Shown: positions 29,288 through 39,462 of the stretch, piece after piece
Layout of the letters: each line of letters begins with the position of its first letter
Numbering within the stretch: position 1 is the first letter of the stretch
Assembly: GCA_023091735.1 (NCBI GenBank)
Contig: JALKBU010000027.1
Span: 62,001-126,000 of the forward strand
Source: Trichomonas tenax
Lineage: Eukaryota > Parabasalia > Trichomonadida > Trichomonadidae
Reading direction: 5' to 3'
Length of the DNA stretch: 64,000 nucleotides
The notes under the pieces: generated by a model
What the model saw: only the letters and a program-made list of their open reading frames with translations
Told to the model about the DNA's origin: nothing
The model's database searches: none
Translations under genes and position numbers: made by a program

Positions 29288-30766
29288 ATGGAGAAGATGA
29301 TACAAGCGTGCAAAATGGGCAATATCCACCTTGTCCAGTCCCTCATTGAGAAAGGAGTAAAGGTTGATGGCCAGGATTCTGAGAAATGGTCGCCTCTCCA
29401 TTATGCAGTTATTGGAAATTTTAACGAATTAGTTAACATATTGCTTCAAAACAACGCAAATCCTAATGTCAAGACAAATACTGGACTGACACCATTACAT
29501 TTAGCGGCGCAAATCGACGATGATATTATTTTAACATCGTTGATTGAAAATGGCGCAGATTTTACATTAGTAGATAACAAGAAATTGACAGCACTTCATT
29601 ATGCTGTGGCAAATGGTTCTCTTTCCTGCACCAATATTTTGCTTGATTTCGGTGCTGATCCAAATGTCTTTGATGAACTCTATTATAGCCCACTACACTA
29701 CGCTATTCAAGCTTCTAACATAGAAGCCGTCAATCTTTTAATCAAATTCAGCGCAAATCCAGGAATAATAATGAACCCAGAAAGAGTCCCCACGGGTACG
29801 GTTTTCTGGTCTCCATTACATATAGCTGTACAAAATAATCTCATCAACTGTGCTACAATTCTCCTTGAAGCTGGTGCTGATGTTAATGTTATTAATAAAC
29901 AGAAAGCAACACCACTTCATATTGCGGCTCAATTTAAATCAACTGATATGGTTCAACTCTTAATCAATAATGGCGCAAAAGTTTCAGCAAAAGATATTGA
30001 TAATGATACACCATTGATTCTCGCTATTCGTTCTCTTCAGAAGCAAAACATCGAATTGCTTTGTGATGGCAAGTCTATTACATCTAAAAATGCACTCGGA
30101 CAGACAGCTTTACATGTTGCCGCACAATACGGCTTTGCAGACATTGCTCAAGAGTTAATAACACACGGAGCTGAAGTAAATGCCGTTGATATCGACGGAA
30201 ACACACCTTTGCATCTTGCCACAATGGCAAAAAGTGGCGAAACTGTTCAAGTTCTCCTTGATTTCGGCGCTGATGCCAAAATTAGAAATCACAAGAAGCT
30301 TCCTGGCAACAAAATGCTTCCAAACGGAGGTGTTTCACCATTTGTTATTTCGACAGGTGAAATTTCCAAGTTAATGCGCAATAATCTTAATAACGAAGTT
30401 ACAGCAACACCGACATCAGGAATTAAACAGTCACCATTGAGAGCATCCGTTAATCTTGCAAATGCAAGTGGAAAGTCAACGCCTAAATCGAAATCACCTG
30501 CAAAATCACCAGCTAATTCTCCAAAGTCTCCTACCAGAGCCAGCAATATTTATGCCAGACCATCAAAGATTGAAAAGGTACAGAAGCCAGTGTATGCAAA
30601 TAAGATGGAGGAGCTCCTCAAGAAGGAATGCCACACACTCGGCGATCTAAAGGAACAAGTTAATAATGCTGTTGAAGAAATACGTACACATATGGAAACT
30701 CGCATCCAGGAAATTCAGAAATTGATTGACGAAATACACGAAGATTTTGATGAACATACTAATTAG
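29288..30766 (+). CDS. Ankyrin-repeat protein with basic SP-rich linker and coiled coil
   Basis: 492 residues. About ten ankyrin repeats fill residues 1-350 with classic signatures (SPLHYAVIGNFNELVNILLQ, TPLHLAAQ, GADPNVFDELYYSPLHYAI, TALHVAAQYGFADIAQELI). The region 385-430 is basic and rich in SPAKSP-type motifs, likely phosphorylated or microtubule-associated. The last 50 residues form a coiled coil (LKEQVNNAVEEIRTHMETRI). One of hundreds of such proteins in trichomonads; a scaffold role is likely, the partner unknown. It starts at the first ATG after a poly-A stretch. Confidence 0.88.
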   Translation: MEKMIQACKMGNIHLVQSLIEKGVKVDGQDSEKWSPLHYAVIGNFNELVNILLQNNANPNVKTNTGLTPLHLAAQIDDDIILTSLIENGADFTLVDNKKLTALHYAVANGSLSCTNILLDFGADPNVFDELYYSPLHYAIQASNIEAVNLLIKFSANPGIIMNPERVPTGTVFWSPLHIAVQNNLINCATILLEAGADVNVINKQKATPLHIAAQFKSTDMVQLLINNGAKVSAKDIDNDTPLILAIRSLQKQNIELLCDGKSITSKNALGQTALHVAAQYGFADIAQELITHGAEVNAVDIDGNTPLHLATMAKSGETVQVLLDFGADAKIRNHKKLPGNKMLPNGGVSPFVISTGEISKLMRNNLNNEVTATPTSGIKQSPLRASVNLANASGKSTPKSKSPAKSPANSPKSPTRASNIYARPSKIEKVQKPVYANKMEELLKKECHTLGDLKEQVNNAVEEIRTHMETRIQEIQKLIDEIHEDFDEHTN

Positions 30767-31736
30767 ATTCAATTTAAATATATTAATTTATTATTCTAAT
30801 TTATCAAGTTCCAATGCAATAGAAAATATATTTCAAATGTGTATATAAGTCCTGGTGGCTTATAAATCGACATAAGAATGGATTTGAGAATTTTTTCAAG
30901 CAAAAGGTTTGTAAATTAGGATGGATTTTAAAAATATAGACCCAATAAAATGTTGACATATTGCGAAAGCAGTCAGAATATTAGATAAATTGTCTTTGAT
31001 AATATTATCAAAAGAAAGAAACGAATAGTTATCGAAAGATATCTCAATTGGATTAGAGCTATGGAAATATAGATGATAAGGATTTTGATTTGATTATATA
31101 TTTTGCTTCGTATTGGTAAATAATATATAAGTTAAGAAATTTAGGGTTTACAAATCTATTGTAAGCTACAGATGAAAAATCAGGCTACAAATTTGTAATA
31201 TATTTTTTTTTGAAAATTTAGAGGTGTATTGATTATAAGTGTCGACAGACAGCAATGCCAGTGTGATCAATATGTTTAAATGATGATAGAAATATATGTC
31301 ATCTGGTTGGATATTACTATTGTCACTTATATTGATCCACAATTTACAATTTAGCATCAAATTACAAATTAAATCAACAAAAGGGCAGCATATGGTATAT
31401 GAGCATCATTGCATTCCATTCAGTGATAAGTCAGTAGTATATAAAATGATTTTTAAAAATATAGAGATTTTCTGATTTACTGTTATGTGTTAAAATTATA
31501 TTTTTGGAAGACAGTTCTGCCCAGTTGTGGGTGTAGTTGAATGGTTTAAGCTTGATTGACCAAAAATATAGCCAAAAATGGAAGACAAAGATAAAAATAA
31601 ATCCAAACTTTACAAATTATTTCAATTTTAAAAATTTAATGCATCATTGCTAATAACATTGCAGTCATATATAGATGATAATTGTCAAAAAAATTGATAA
31701 AAAAGTCCCTCTAACCGTTTGTCCGGGTAACTAAAG
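30767..31736. other. Intergenic, nothing recognised
   Basis: About 970 bases, AT-rich, no significant ORF or RNA gene. Its right end forms the left flank of MITE copy 2. Confidence 0.4.
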
Positions 31737-31752
31737 ATATCTGCATATATCG
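31737..31752. repeat. Left target-site duplication of MITE copy 2
   Basis: ATATCTGCATATATCG abuts the left end of the element and recurs exactly at 32372-32387. Confidence 0.8.
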
Positions 31753-32371
31753 TGTCACGTACCGAAAGTTGTCACGAAAAAGTGACATAAAAAGCGACAT
31801 TATCTGACATGTAAAGTTATCAGAATCTCTAGTTTTATGTGTCAAAATATTAATATTTTTGACATGTAAAGTCCTATAATCAATCAAATTATGTATTAGT
31901 TTTTATTTCAAAATCTTGTCTGACAGGAGGAACTGGGGACTATATTGACACAGGTACCACGCATGTTAGTAACTAAACTCACAGATCTTCCTTTCATACG
32001 CCATCATTAAGAAATCAAAGATTTCCACTTTAGAATGCCTCACTGAAGATGCTTGATTGGGACTGGTAGCCAAGGTGCTAGCAATCAAGTCCACAGTTCT
32101 TCTTTTCAGAAGCATTCTGTAGAGTAAATCGTTGATTATTTCGAAAATCGAGTCTGAAAGCAAGAACTGTGGACTGGATTGCTAGCATTTTGGCTACCAG
32201 TCCCAATGAATCACTTAATTTTTCTTTTCAAAATAAATTTAAACAAATATAGGATATCATTCTTCCAATAATCATTGATAATCATATGCCACGTAATTAT
32301 TTATTCGTCAAACATTCATGTTTACATGTCAGATAATATCACTTTTTCATGACAACTTTCGGTACGCAACA
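31753..32371. repeat. MITE-like inverted-repeat element, copy 2, with intact ends
   Basis: 619 bases. Left end TGTCACGTACCGAAAGTTGT and right end complement TGTTGCGTACCGAAAGTTGT are terminal inverted repeats with two mismatches in 20; similarity goes on through AAAAAGTGA and TATCTGACATGTAAA for roughly 50 bases, apart from a 10-base insertion in the left arm. The element is flanked by an exact 16-bp duplication, the mark of insertion. The inside matches copy 1 with scattered substitutions and a roughly 12-base deletion in the left hairpin arm. No transposase is encoded. The superfamily is not recognised: a 16-bp duplication is longer than that of the usual eukaryotic cut-and-paste families. 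Confidence 0.88.
31966..32160 (-). other. Short conserved reading frame inside MITE copy 2
   Basis: Counterpart of the frame in copy 1, lacking an ATG at its upstream limit. It reads LLYRMLLKRRTVDLIASTLA and ends in the same MMAYERKICEFSY. It may be a relic of an ancestral coding element. Confidence 0.3.
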
Positions 32372-32387
32372 ATATCTGCATATATCG
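32372..32387. repeat. Right target-site duplication of MITE copy 2
   Basis: Exact repeat of 31737-31752, directly after the right end of the element. Confidence 0.8.
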
Positions 32388-32481
32388 CATGTGTGATATT
32401 CTAAATTCATCAATTTTGGTCGCTAAATCCCAAAAAATGGAGTCAATACACTTCTGAAAATTTACGATCATTTAAAAATTT

Positions 32482-35400
32482 ATGAATAGACTAACTTTTT
32501 TTTCTTTAAGGGCAGCATCAAATGTTGTACGCATTGAAGAGTCCAAAGTCTGGAACCAAGCTTTTGGCGATTCCGATGTGATCGAAATATCAGTTGTCAA
32601 ACAAAATACTTCAATTTTAATTCACACGCAGACTTCCTACGAGGCCCATGTATATGATAATATCGGCCAATACCTCGGATATTTATCGAATCTTTCACCA
32701 GAAGTTGTTAATTTCGGCAACTATTTGGGATCAATCTTTATCCAAAAGAGCTCGGAAACAACTGAAATTAGTTTTTCTTCAATAATTTACAACGATTATC
32801 CATCAACAACCAATTGCACTCAATATATCACGACAAATAAAGTTGATAGCGATATTATAATTGGAAATTCATTAAATAACCAAATAGCTGTATTGAAATC
32901 TAACACTATATGCCTGTGGGTGACGTCGCCTAACATCCAATCAATAACATCATCGACCGACTTTTATGAAAAAATAGATTTGCCCAATTCAGCTTTATTT
33001 ATCATTAAATCAGACGATGAACAAGTTCGTCCTACTGCTTTATCGTTCACATTAGTAGCATCTCCTCAAACATACAATCAATATTTTTCTTCTTATTTCC
33101 CAATCCAGAGCATATTTATCCGAAATGGTGAAATAATCAGGGAAATTACATCATCGATAAGCGAAATTATATCCGTAACAAGTTCAAATCGCGTAATATT
33201 TTCATTGACACATTCAATGATTCTTCATTTCCACGAAATTAACATGGACGTATCTGTATTCAACGAATCTGGAAGTCTTGTGGCTACAATAAATTCAGAT
33301 ACTCCTACATTTGAGACAGGTTATAAATCAAATTACAAGATTATCATTTCAAACATCAAATTAACGGCAATCAAATATACAGTTTTTGCAATTGATGGCA
33401 TGTGCGAGCTTGTAATTGTCAATTCAAAGCTTCAGGCTATTAGTCAACAAATTAGAACTAAAACAATATGTGTATTTTATCCAACGATGTCAGATATATC
33501 AATACAATCATCTCATACAGGTAAATACTCAGTTTATATTCCAAATACACAACTTCAGAAATATGATAATCAGATTTCTTTGAGTAACGTTAAATCTTGC
33601 TTAATTCATGTTTCCAATATGGACGCATCATCGGATTTAAAGTTTACTGCATCTGGAACAGCAACTGATCCGATTCAATTTTATTCACAGTTTTATCCAT
33701 CGTTTAAGCATACTTTGCCATTATCAGGAATGAACGCAATCATATCTAAGAATAGAACTATAACTGTAGACAAGTTTTATTACGACTCAATTGAATTAAG
33801 CCTTGGAGAAACCATCAAACTTGATATTGTCAACAATAACTATACAGTTTTCTTCTACGATCATTCATCATCGTTCCATTATGCTATTGCTTCAAATTCA
33901 TCCAGAATTGAATTCCAACAGTTCATTGACTTTGGAAACTCATCAGGTTCAGTTTATTTCGGACTCCCATATGCTCCTAAAACCGGAATTATTGTTGTGT
34001 CGGCAGCTGAGCTCGATACACCATACAAACTAATCACGAATGAACCTAACCAATTCACAATTAGAAACCCGAGCATTTCACCGGAAGGTAATATCACTGG
34101 CCTCTATGGAACAACATTTTCATACTGGTTTGTTTCAGATCACCCAGAGACTATTGAATTGATAGCCAAATCAACGTTTGGCGTAGATATTGGTGCGGTG
34201 TTTTATGATACACAAAACTCTACAACAGAGTCGTTCTATGTGAAGGACAACAAAACAAAATACACATGCAGCTCCTTCTTTTTATATCTCATATTTGATA
34301 AGAAGAACATGGCTGACAACTACACTATCGCTTTTCCACAGAGGGAGAGATATCCTGTAACACCGATTACTTCCATCTACGCTAATCATAATTTCACTGT
34401 TGAAACTAATCCAGTGCAGTACACACAAGATCAAATCTATTTCAATATTGCCAACACATGGAATTTAGCTGTTTATACCTTCGGACTGAAATCCGTTTTT
34501 ACAATAAACGGGAAAAAGTCTGCTTTAGTCATACATGATGACAATTACCACGGACATGTATATGATCTCGATCATTCATTAATAGGGAATATATCATATG
34601 AAGACGAACAATATGGAGCATACTTTCCAGATGGAGGAATCATAGAATTTGAGCCCAATGAAAACCAAACAATTCTGCATATTTCATCGATGTATACTGA
34701 ATTAATGAACCCACATTGTGAAAGGTTTGGTATCTCAAACATTCCTTATTCCACTTTCGAAATTTCAGCTAAAGCAAGCGATTCTTCGAACTTCACCGTT
34801 AAGTCTGGATCAAATGAGATCAATTCTTGTTATTGGTTCTCATATCCAGATCCTACACCTACAGACTATGCATCTACCTTATACATACGCGACCTCCTTA
34901 TGTCATTTACCGAGAATTCAATGAAAATTAATTCATCGAGTATATATTTCACGCACCAATTCAGAAATATATTCTTTTATCTTCACACTGCCGACAACTC
35001 ATATTTTAAATCTTTCAAGGTTAAGCACATGCTAAATTCCACTAAATATAAGACTAAGCTTTCTGCAACATTTCTTCATACATCGAATCCATTCATTCTG
35101 AAGAGTATCAGAGCAGATCCATCAGCAGGCGTTACAAAGTCTAAAACACCAGGAATTCTTGGTATGATTATATTCCTCTGTGTCGCATTTGTTATTGCAC
35201 TTGTTGCATTCATTATTATTCAGGTCAAGTTGATGTTTGCTTCCCCGAATAATAATGAGAATAGCCAAAGTGGTGGTTCTGGTGATTATCCACACGAAAT
35301 TGCAATCGAAGAAGATCATGCAGTTGCAATGAACAGTGAAGATGAGCTTAATCTTGCAATCCAATGTTCTCTCCAGGATTCTATTCATGTAAATGATCTT

Positions 35401-35559
35401 GAAGATGTTGTAGGACCTCAAGCTCCACCTCCTTCGAGTATTGTTCAGGAGAACTTTGATAATCATTATAACCAGAACCCATACAGTTTAGAAAACATGA
35501 ACGACCAAGATCAGTCAAAGGAACATCGTTCGAATCCATTCGAAGCTCTTGAATATTAA
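32482..35559 (+). CDS. Large type I membrane protein with UIM-like and NPF motifs in its tail
   Basis: 1025 residues. A long beta-rich ectodomain (about 20-885) with many N-glycosylation sequons and no recognised domain is followed by one membrane segment at about 892-918 (GMIIFLCVAFVIALVAFIII) and a 105-residue cytosolic tail. In the tail, SEDELNLAIQCSLQDS (about 952-967) fits the ubiquitin-interacting motif (acidic cluster, Leu, Ala, Ser, acidic), and NPFEALEY forms the C-terminus (NPF binds EH domains of endocytic adaptors). The N-terminus MNRLTFFSLRAASNVV is a weak signal peptide. The next in-frame ATG upstream (32437) is followed by a stop, so 32482 is the start. TCATTTAAAA before the ATG fits an initiator. 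MITE copy 2 ends 110 bases upstream. Likely a surface or endosomal sorting receptor. Confidence 0.65.
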   Translation: MNRLTFFSLRAASNVVRIEESKVWNQAFGDSDVIEISVVKQNTSILIHTQTSYEAHVYDNIGQYLGYLSNLSPEVVNFGNYLGSIFIQKSSETTEISFSSIIYNDYPSTTNCTQYITTNKVDSDIIIGNSLNNQIAVLKSNTICLWVTSPNIQSITSSTDFYEKIDLPNSALFIIKSDDEQVRPTALSFTLVASPQTYNQYFSSYFPIQSIFIRNGEIIREITSSISEIISVTSSNRVIFSLTHSMILHFHEINMDVSVFNESGSLVATINSDTPTFETGYKSNYKIIISNIKLTAIKYTVFAIDGMCELVIVNSKLQAISQQIRTKTICVFYPTMSDISIQSSHTGKYSVYIPNTQLQKYDNQISLSNVKSCLIHVSNMDASSDLKFTASGTATDPIQFYSQFYPSFKHTLPLSGMNAIISKNRTITVDKFYYDSIELSLGETIKLDIVNNNYTVFFYDHSSSFHYAIASNSSRIEFQQFIDFGNSSGSVYFGLPYAPKTGIIVVSAAELDTPYKLITNEPNQFTIRNPSISPEGNITGLYGTTFSYWFVSDHPETIELIAKSTFGVDIGAVFYDTQNSTTESFYVKDNKTKYTCSSFFLYLIFDKKNMADNYTIAFPQRERYPVTPITSIYANHNFTVETNPVQYTQDQIYFNIANTWNLAVYTFGLKSVFTINGKKSALVIHDDNYHGHVYDLDHSLIGNISYEDEQYGAYFPDGGIIEFEPNENQTILHISSMYTELMNPHCERFGISNIPYSTFEISAKASDSSNFTVKSGSNEINSCYWFSYPDPTPTDYASTLYIRDLLMSFTENSMKINSSSIYFTHQFRNIFFYLHTADNSYFKSFKVKHMLNSTKYKTKLSATFLHTSNPFILKSIRADPSAGVTKSKTPGILGMIIFLCVAFVIALVAFIIIQVKLMFASPNNNENSQSGGSGDYPHEIAIEEDHAVAMNSEDELNLAIQCSLQDSIHVNDLEDVVGPQAPPPSSIVQENFDNHYNQNPYSLENMNDQDQSKEHRSNPFEALEY

Positions 35560-35982
35560 TACCACATTTTAATCAATTTATGTTATTTAATTATAAATCT
35601 AATTTATTTCTTAAAATCTCTTTCGAGCATTGAAGTATAACTATATTGATGATGAAAAACAAAATGATAATTAGATAACAAACAAGAATTTTTAAGATAG
35701 AGATGGCGTGCTGATGTCATGGTTGACTTTTTTTGGTTGAAAGAAACAACAAAAGTATCGAAATATAGGTGGGTTGGTGAAAATAATGAGAAAAAAGAGT
35801 TTGCATTTTCGAATCAGAATATATTGAAGCAATATATAATATGTTAAGCATCAAAATATGCATATTGCATATTTTGATAATTGGTCAAGTAAAATTTTGA
35901 CAAAATTTTTTTATTTGATATTTATGTTCTTTATCAAATTTTGGAGTTTCTTTAACTCAAAATCTTCAAAAAATTGCCATAA
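35560..35982. other. Intergenic, nothing recognised
   Basis: AT-rich, with the short palindromic ATATGCATATTGCATAT near 35855. No ORF or RNA gene seen. Confidence 0.4.
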
Positions 35983-37662
35983 ATGATTGAAGATGATCAA
36001 TTTTCGCGATTTGTGAATGTGTTAAAAGCTGACAACATCGATGAATTGATTAAACTTGACGTGTCTAATGAATCTATATCAATTTTTTTCACCGCAAGCC
36101 AAAAGAAAGATATTTTAGAACAATTTAAGTTAACAGAAGATGATTTTACGCTGAATTTACTATGTATACACTATAACAGCATCAATTGCATCAGATACTG
36201 TATGAAACATTCGCTTTTTTCCAACAGAATCATAAATGCTGCAATTCTATCAAAAAAATACGAAATTGTTATGAAAATCTTAGAAAGTCAAGATCTAGAA
36301 GATACATATGATCCATTAATATTGATAAATGCATATGATGCACCTCCTAATTTGATTCGATTAATTTTATCCAAGCAAAAAGTGAAAATCAATAGCAAAA
36401 CAAGCATTGGACTTACTCCACTTATAGAAGCTATACACACAAACAATATTAGGATTGTCAAGTTACTTCTTGATTATGATGCAGATCCTTTATTTCCAAC
36501 AGATAATATACCGATTGTAGATGCAATAGAATCCAACAAACTTGAAATATTAGAGCTATTACTCAAATACGTCAAACCAGAGCAAGTTAGATTAGCAAGC
36601 GACCTCGCGCTGAGATTTCTCAATAGGCCAAAAGTTTTTGAAGTGTTCATAAATAGTACAAAGATTGATGTGAATTATTCTAATTCAAGAACCCTTCTTC
36701 AGCATGCAATATACACATGCCAATACGACGCAATAAATATGCTGCTAAATGATAGTAATTTAGATCCTAATGCAGTTGATTCTGCACACAAAACAGCCCT
36801 TTATTATGCAATTCTCAAAGATAACATCGACGCGATAAAAAAATTACTTCAGAACTCTAAAACAGACTGCAACTATTTATATTCCAACGAGCCAACTCCG
36901 CTGACTTTTGCAATAATGAAAGGAAGTTTAAGGGCATTATCAGAATTAGTACAATGTGATAGAGTATTAATCAGTCCTGAGCAAGCGTTCTCATTTATCA
37001 AGAAAGGAAGTATAATTGGTGTTAGTGCTGCAATTAAGCGTGGAATACAGTTCAGCGCAAATCCAGAAAAAAGTCTGTTTATTACCCTCCAAACTGGAAA
37101 TATAGAAATGTTAAGATTACTTCTTGGATCTAGACAATTTACAGGAAATGAAGTTGATCAAGAACATGGATACACTCCATTACATTTTGTTTGTTATGTT
37201 CAGAACTTTCCTATTACTGGAATTAGACTACTTCTTTTATATCCTTCTATCGAAGTTAATTCAAGGGATAAACACGGAAATACCCCTCTTCACATGGCGA
37301 TTGCAAACGGGAATATTTGCGCAATTAATGCATTATTAGAATCGGCTTCTGTAGATGTTTCTGCTTTGAATGGTGCTAATGCTTCCCCTTTAGATATTGC
37401 TGTAAAGAAAGGTAATATTGAAGTGTTAGTCATGCTGTTATCAAGCAAGCGTTGTGATGTAGATAGAGTGCATCCAACCCACATGACCGCCTTGATGCAG
37501 GCATCTTACGAGGGAAAGTTTGAAGTAGTCACGGCTTTAGTTGAAACAGGAAATGCAAATATTCTTGTTAGAACAGATCTTGGCACAGCAATAGATTGTG
37601 CAATCAAACGAAACAATATAGATATTGCACAGTATTTATCCGAAAAATCTAATAATATATAA
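35983..37662 (+). CDS. Ankyrin-repeat protein
   Basis: 559 residues. A helical N-terminal part (about 1-135), typical of trichomonad ankyrin proteins, is followed by about twelve ankyrin repeats, some degenerate, with clear copies at GLTPLIEAIHTNNIRIVKLL, TALYYAILKDNIDAIKKLL, YTPLHFVCYV, GNTPLHMAIANGNICAINAL and ASPLDIAVKKGNIEVLVMLL. No other domain, signal peptide or membrane segment. It is most likely a cytosolic protein-binding scaffold. It lies between a membrane protein and a NEK kinase, all on the plus strand, without sign of operon-like linkage. Confidence 0.88.
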   Translation: MIEDDQFSRFVNVLKADNIDELIKLDVSNESISIFFTASQKKDILEQFKLTEDDFTLNLLCIHYNSINCIRYCMKHSLFSNRIINAAILSKKYEIVMKILESQDLEDTYDPLILINAYDAPPNLIRLILSKQKVKINSKTSIGLTPLIEAIHTNNIRIVKLLLDYDADPLFPTDNIPIVDAIESNKLEILELLLKYVKPEQVRLASDLALRFLNRPKVFEVFINSTKIDVNYSNSRTLLQHAIYTCQYDAINMLLNDSNLDPNAVDSAHKTALYYAILKDNIDAIKKLLQNSKTDCNYLYSNEPTPLTFAIMKGSLRALSELVQCDRVLISPEQAFSFIKKGSIIGVSAAIKRGIQFSANPEKSLFITLQTGNIEMLRLLLGSRQFTGNEVDQEHGYTPLHFVCYVQNFPITGIRLLLLYPSIEVNSRDKHGNTPLHMAIANGNICAINALLESASVDVSALNGANASPLDIAVKKGNIEVLVMLLSSKRCDVDRVHPTHMTALMQASYEGKFEVVTALVETGNANILVRTDLGTAIDCAIKRNNIDIAQYLSEKSNNI

Positions 37663-37979
37663 TTTTTTTTTTTGTTTTTGTTAGTATAAATATGGTTATA
37701 AAATCAATATTAATTAGATATTTTATTAGAGCATAACTCTATTAACTTTAATGTGTGCTATTAAGATAAGCTTCGACATCTGTGATCCACACACCTCTGT
37801 TTAATTTGATATTGAGTTATATTGTTGTTGTTTCATGAGTAATTTTCAAAAATTGATTTTCTTGAGGGGCAGAATATTTCTTAATGAAATGAAGCTAAAA
37901 CATCCGAAAATCGCAATATCTATTTGTCTAACAGGTGATTTTTAAGTGCTTCCCCCTGCATAAAATAAAAAAACTTACG
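37663..37979. other. Intergenic, nothing recognised
   Basis: 317 bases of AT-rich DNA between two plus-strand genes; presumably a 3' flank and the NEK promoter. Confidence 0.4.
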
Positions 37980-39332
37980 ATGTCTCAAGATCCAATGAGT
38001 AGATATAAAAGAATTCAGCAGATAGGCAAAGGTTCTTACGGAAAAGTATATCTGATGAAGGATAACCAAACTGGTGATTATGTTGTCGTAAAAACAATTA
38101 AAATTAAAGGTTCTGATGATAATACTCGTAAAACGGCTCAAAAGGAGGCCACATTATTAAACTTGTTGAGGCATCCAAATATTATTGCATACATTGACTC
38201 ATTTTATACTCCAACAGGCGATTTTAGTATAGTTTTGGAATATGCTGATGGAAAAGACTTACAAAAATATCTCGAATCACACGAAGAAATTAAAGAAAAG
38301 AAAGTTCTCCAGATATTTACACAAATTATCTTAGGTCTTGATTATATCCATTCTCAAAATATCTTACACAGAGATATAAAAACAGCTAATGTTTTTCTTT
38401 TCAAGCGTGGCCTTGTCAAATTAGGTGATTTTGGCATTTCTCGTGAAGTAACTGAAGATACATTTGCACAAACAATGATAGGAACTCCATACTTTATGTG
38501 TCCAGAACTTCTCCGTGGCGATCCATACAGTTTTCCAGCTGATATTTGGGCAGCTGGATGCGTTTTGTTTGAATTACTCACACATAAGCATGCTTTTACT
38601 GGAAAATCGCGTGAAGAACTTTTCACTAACATTAAGACAGGAAATATGAGTACAATGCCATCAGGGTACTCGCCAGAATTGATTCAATTACTGATGTCAA
38701 TGTTACAGCAAGACCCGAAGGCTCGCCCCACATGCAAAGATATCCTTTCTTCCAATATCATTGGTCACGGTCTTAATGAGCTTCAAACAGAACTTTCCAA
38801 GAAATGCAATAATTCCAACCAATCTGGTAGTCGTAGATCTCAAATCCCAGGTCCGTCTTCAAAGAACTCAACGGCTTCTTCAAAGGGACCATCACGCCAG
38901 AATTCTGCATCAGCATCCAGACTTGAAACAACAGATGATGACGAAATTGATCAGAAAGAAATGCCTGCATGGCTCAATAGGAATGATCAGGATCTATGTA
39001 ATGACCTCGTGAGACAGAGTCAGAGACATCTTGAAAAAGATTCAAACTGGCTTCTTGGTGTTATCAGATCTTCTATCTCCATGAAAGGCTTCCCGAAGCA
39101 GACTGTTTGTGACGTCGGAAAGCTCACAGGAAAGATCGATGAAAGACGTAATGCTTTAGTTTCTACAGCAAAGGCTGGCCTTGGTTCAAACTATGAGCTC
39201 GCTTACAAATGGATTAAAGAATATGGCCAAGAAAAAAGAAAAGAATTACAAGACAAAATGCCCACGGGATCAAACTACGAAAAGGAGTTTAAGATGTTAG
39301 AGGTTATCACAGCGATAGAAGAACTTGCATAA
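37980..39332 (+). CDS. NEK (NIMA-related) protein kinase
   Basis: 450 residues from the ATG at 37980; upstream codons in frame have no ATG. Kinase domain at about 8-265: GKGSYGKV (16-23), lysine 38 in VVVK, HRDIKTANVFL from 130, DFG at 150-152, GTPYFMCPELL and DIWAAGCVLFELLT. HRDIKTANVFL and the overall order are typical of NEKs. A Ser-rich linker (about 285-325) and a 120-residue C-terminal helical domain (QDLCNDLVRQSQRHLEKDSN) follow. NEKs regulate flagella, basal bodies and mitosis and are strongly expanded in flagellated protists. All catalytic residues are present, so it should be active. Confidence 0.9.
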   Translation: MSQDPMSRYKRIQQIGKGSYGKVYLMKDNQTGDYVVVKTIKIKGSDDNTRKTAQKEATLLNLLRHPNIIAYIDSFYTPTGDFSIVLEYADGKDLQKYLESHEEIKEKKVLQIFTQIILGLDYIHSQNILHRDIKTANVFLFKRGLVKLGDFGISREVTEDTFAQTMIGTPYFMCPELLRGDPYSFPADIWAAGCVLFELLTHKHAFTGKSREELFTNIKTGNMSTMPSGYSPELIQLLMSMLQQDPKARPTCKDILSSNIIGHGLNELQTELSKKCNNSNQSGSRRSQIPGPSSKNSTASSKGPSRQNSASASRLETTDDDEIDQKEMPAWLNRNDQDLCNDLVRQSQRHLEKDSNWLLGVIRSSISMKGFPKQTVCDVGKLTGKIDERRNALVSTAKAGLGSNYELAYKWIKEYGQEKRKELQDKMPTGSNYEKEFKMLEVITAIEELA

Positions 39333-39452
39333 TTAAATGAATAAACATTGTAATTTTTTTATGAAACAACTATTACTCGAGTAATGAATTATATATGATG
39401 ACTTCAGCTTTCGAAGGCAATCAAGAAATACAAAAAATGACAAAAGAATAGT

Positions 39453-39462
39453 AAAAGTGTCA
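39453..39462 (+). promoter_or_regulatory. AAAAGTGTCA directly before the ATG
   Basis: The TCA ends at the base before the ATG at 39463. The word is a cousin of AAAAGTGACA seen at other starts. Confidence 0.45.

Noticed and set aside
31738..32386. CRISPR-like or integron-like direct repeats
   Set aside because: The only spaced direct repeat is the flanking 16-mer of the element; there is no array.
32489..32510. Possible intron 3' end (ACTAAC, pyrimidine run, AAG) at the start of the membrane protein gene
   Set aside because: Trichomonad introns have ACTAAC almost next to the 3' splice site (ACTAACACACAG-like) and a GTATGT-like 5' site. No such 5' site with an ATG lies upstream, and the frame from 32482 is open.
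37935..37979. N-terminal extension of the NEK kinase
   Set aside because: The upstream in-frame codons contain only GTG as a possible start; eukaryotic initiation at the ATG at 37980 fits the kinase N-terminus.
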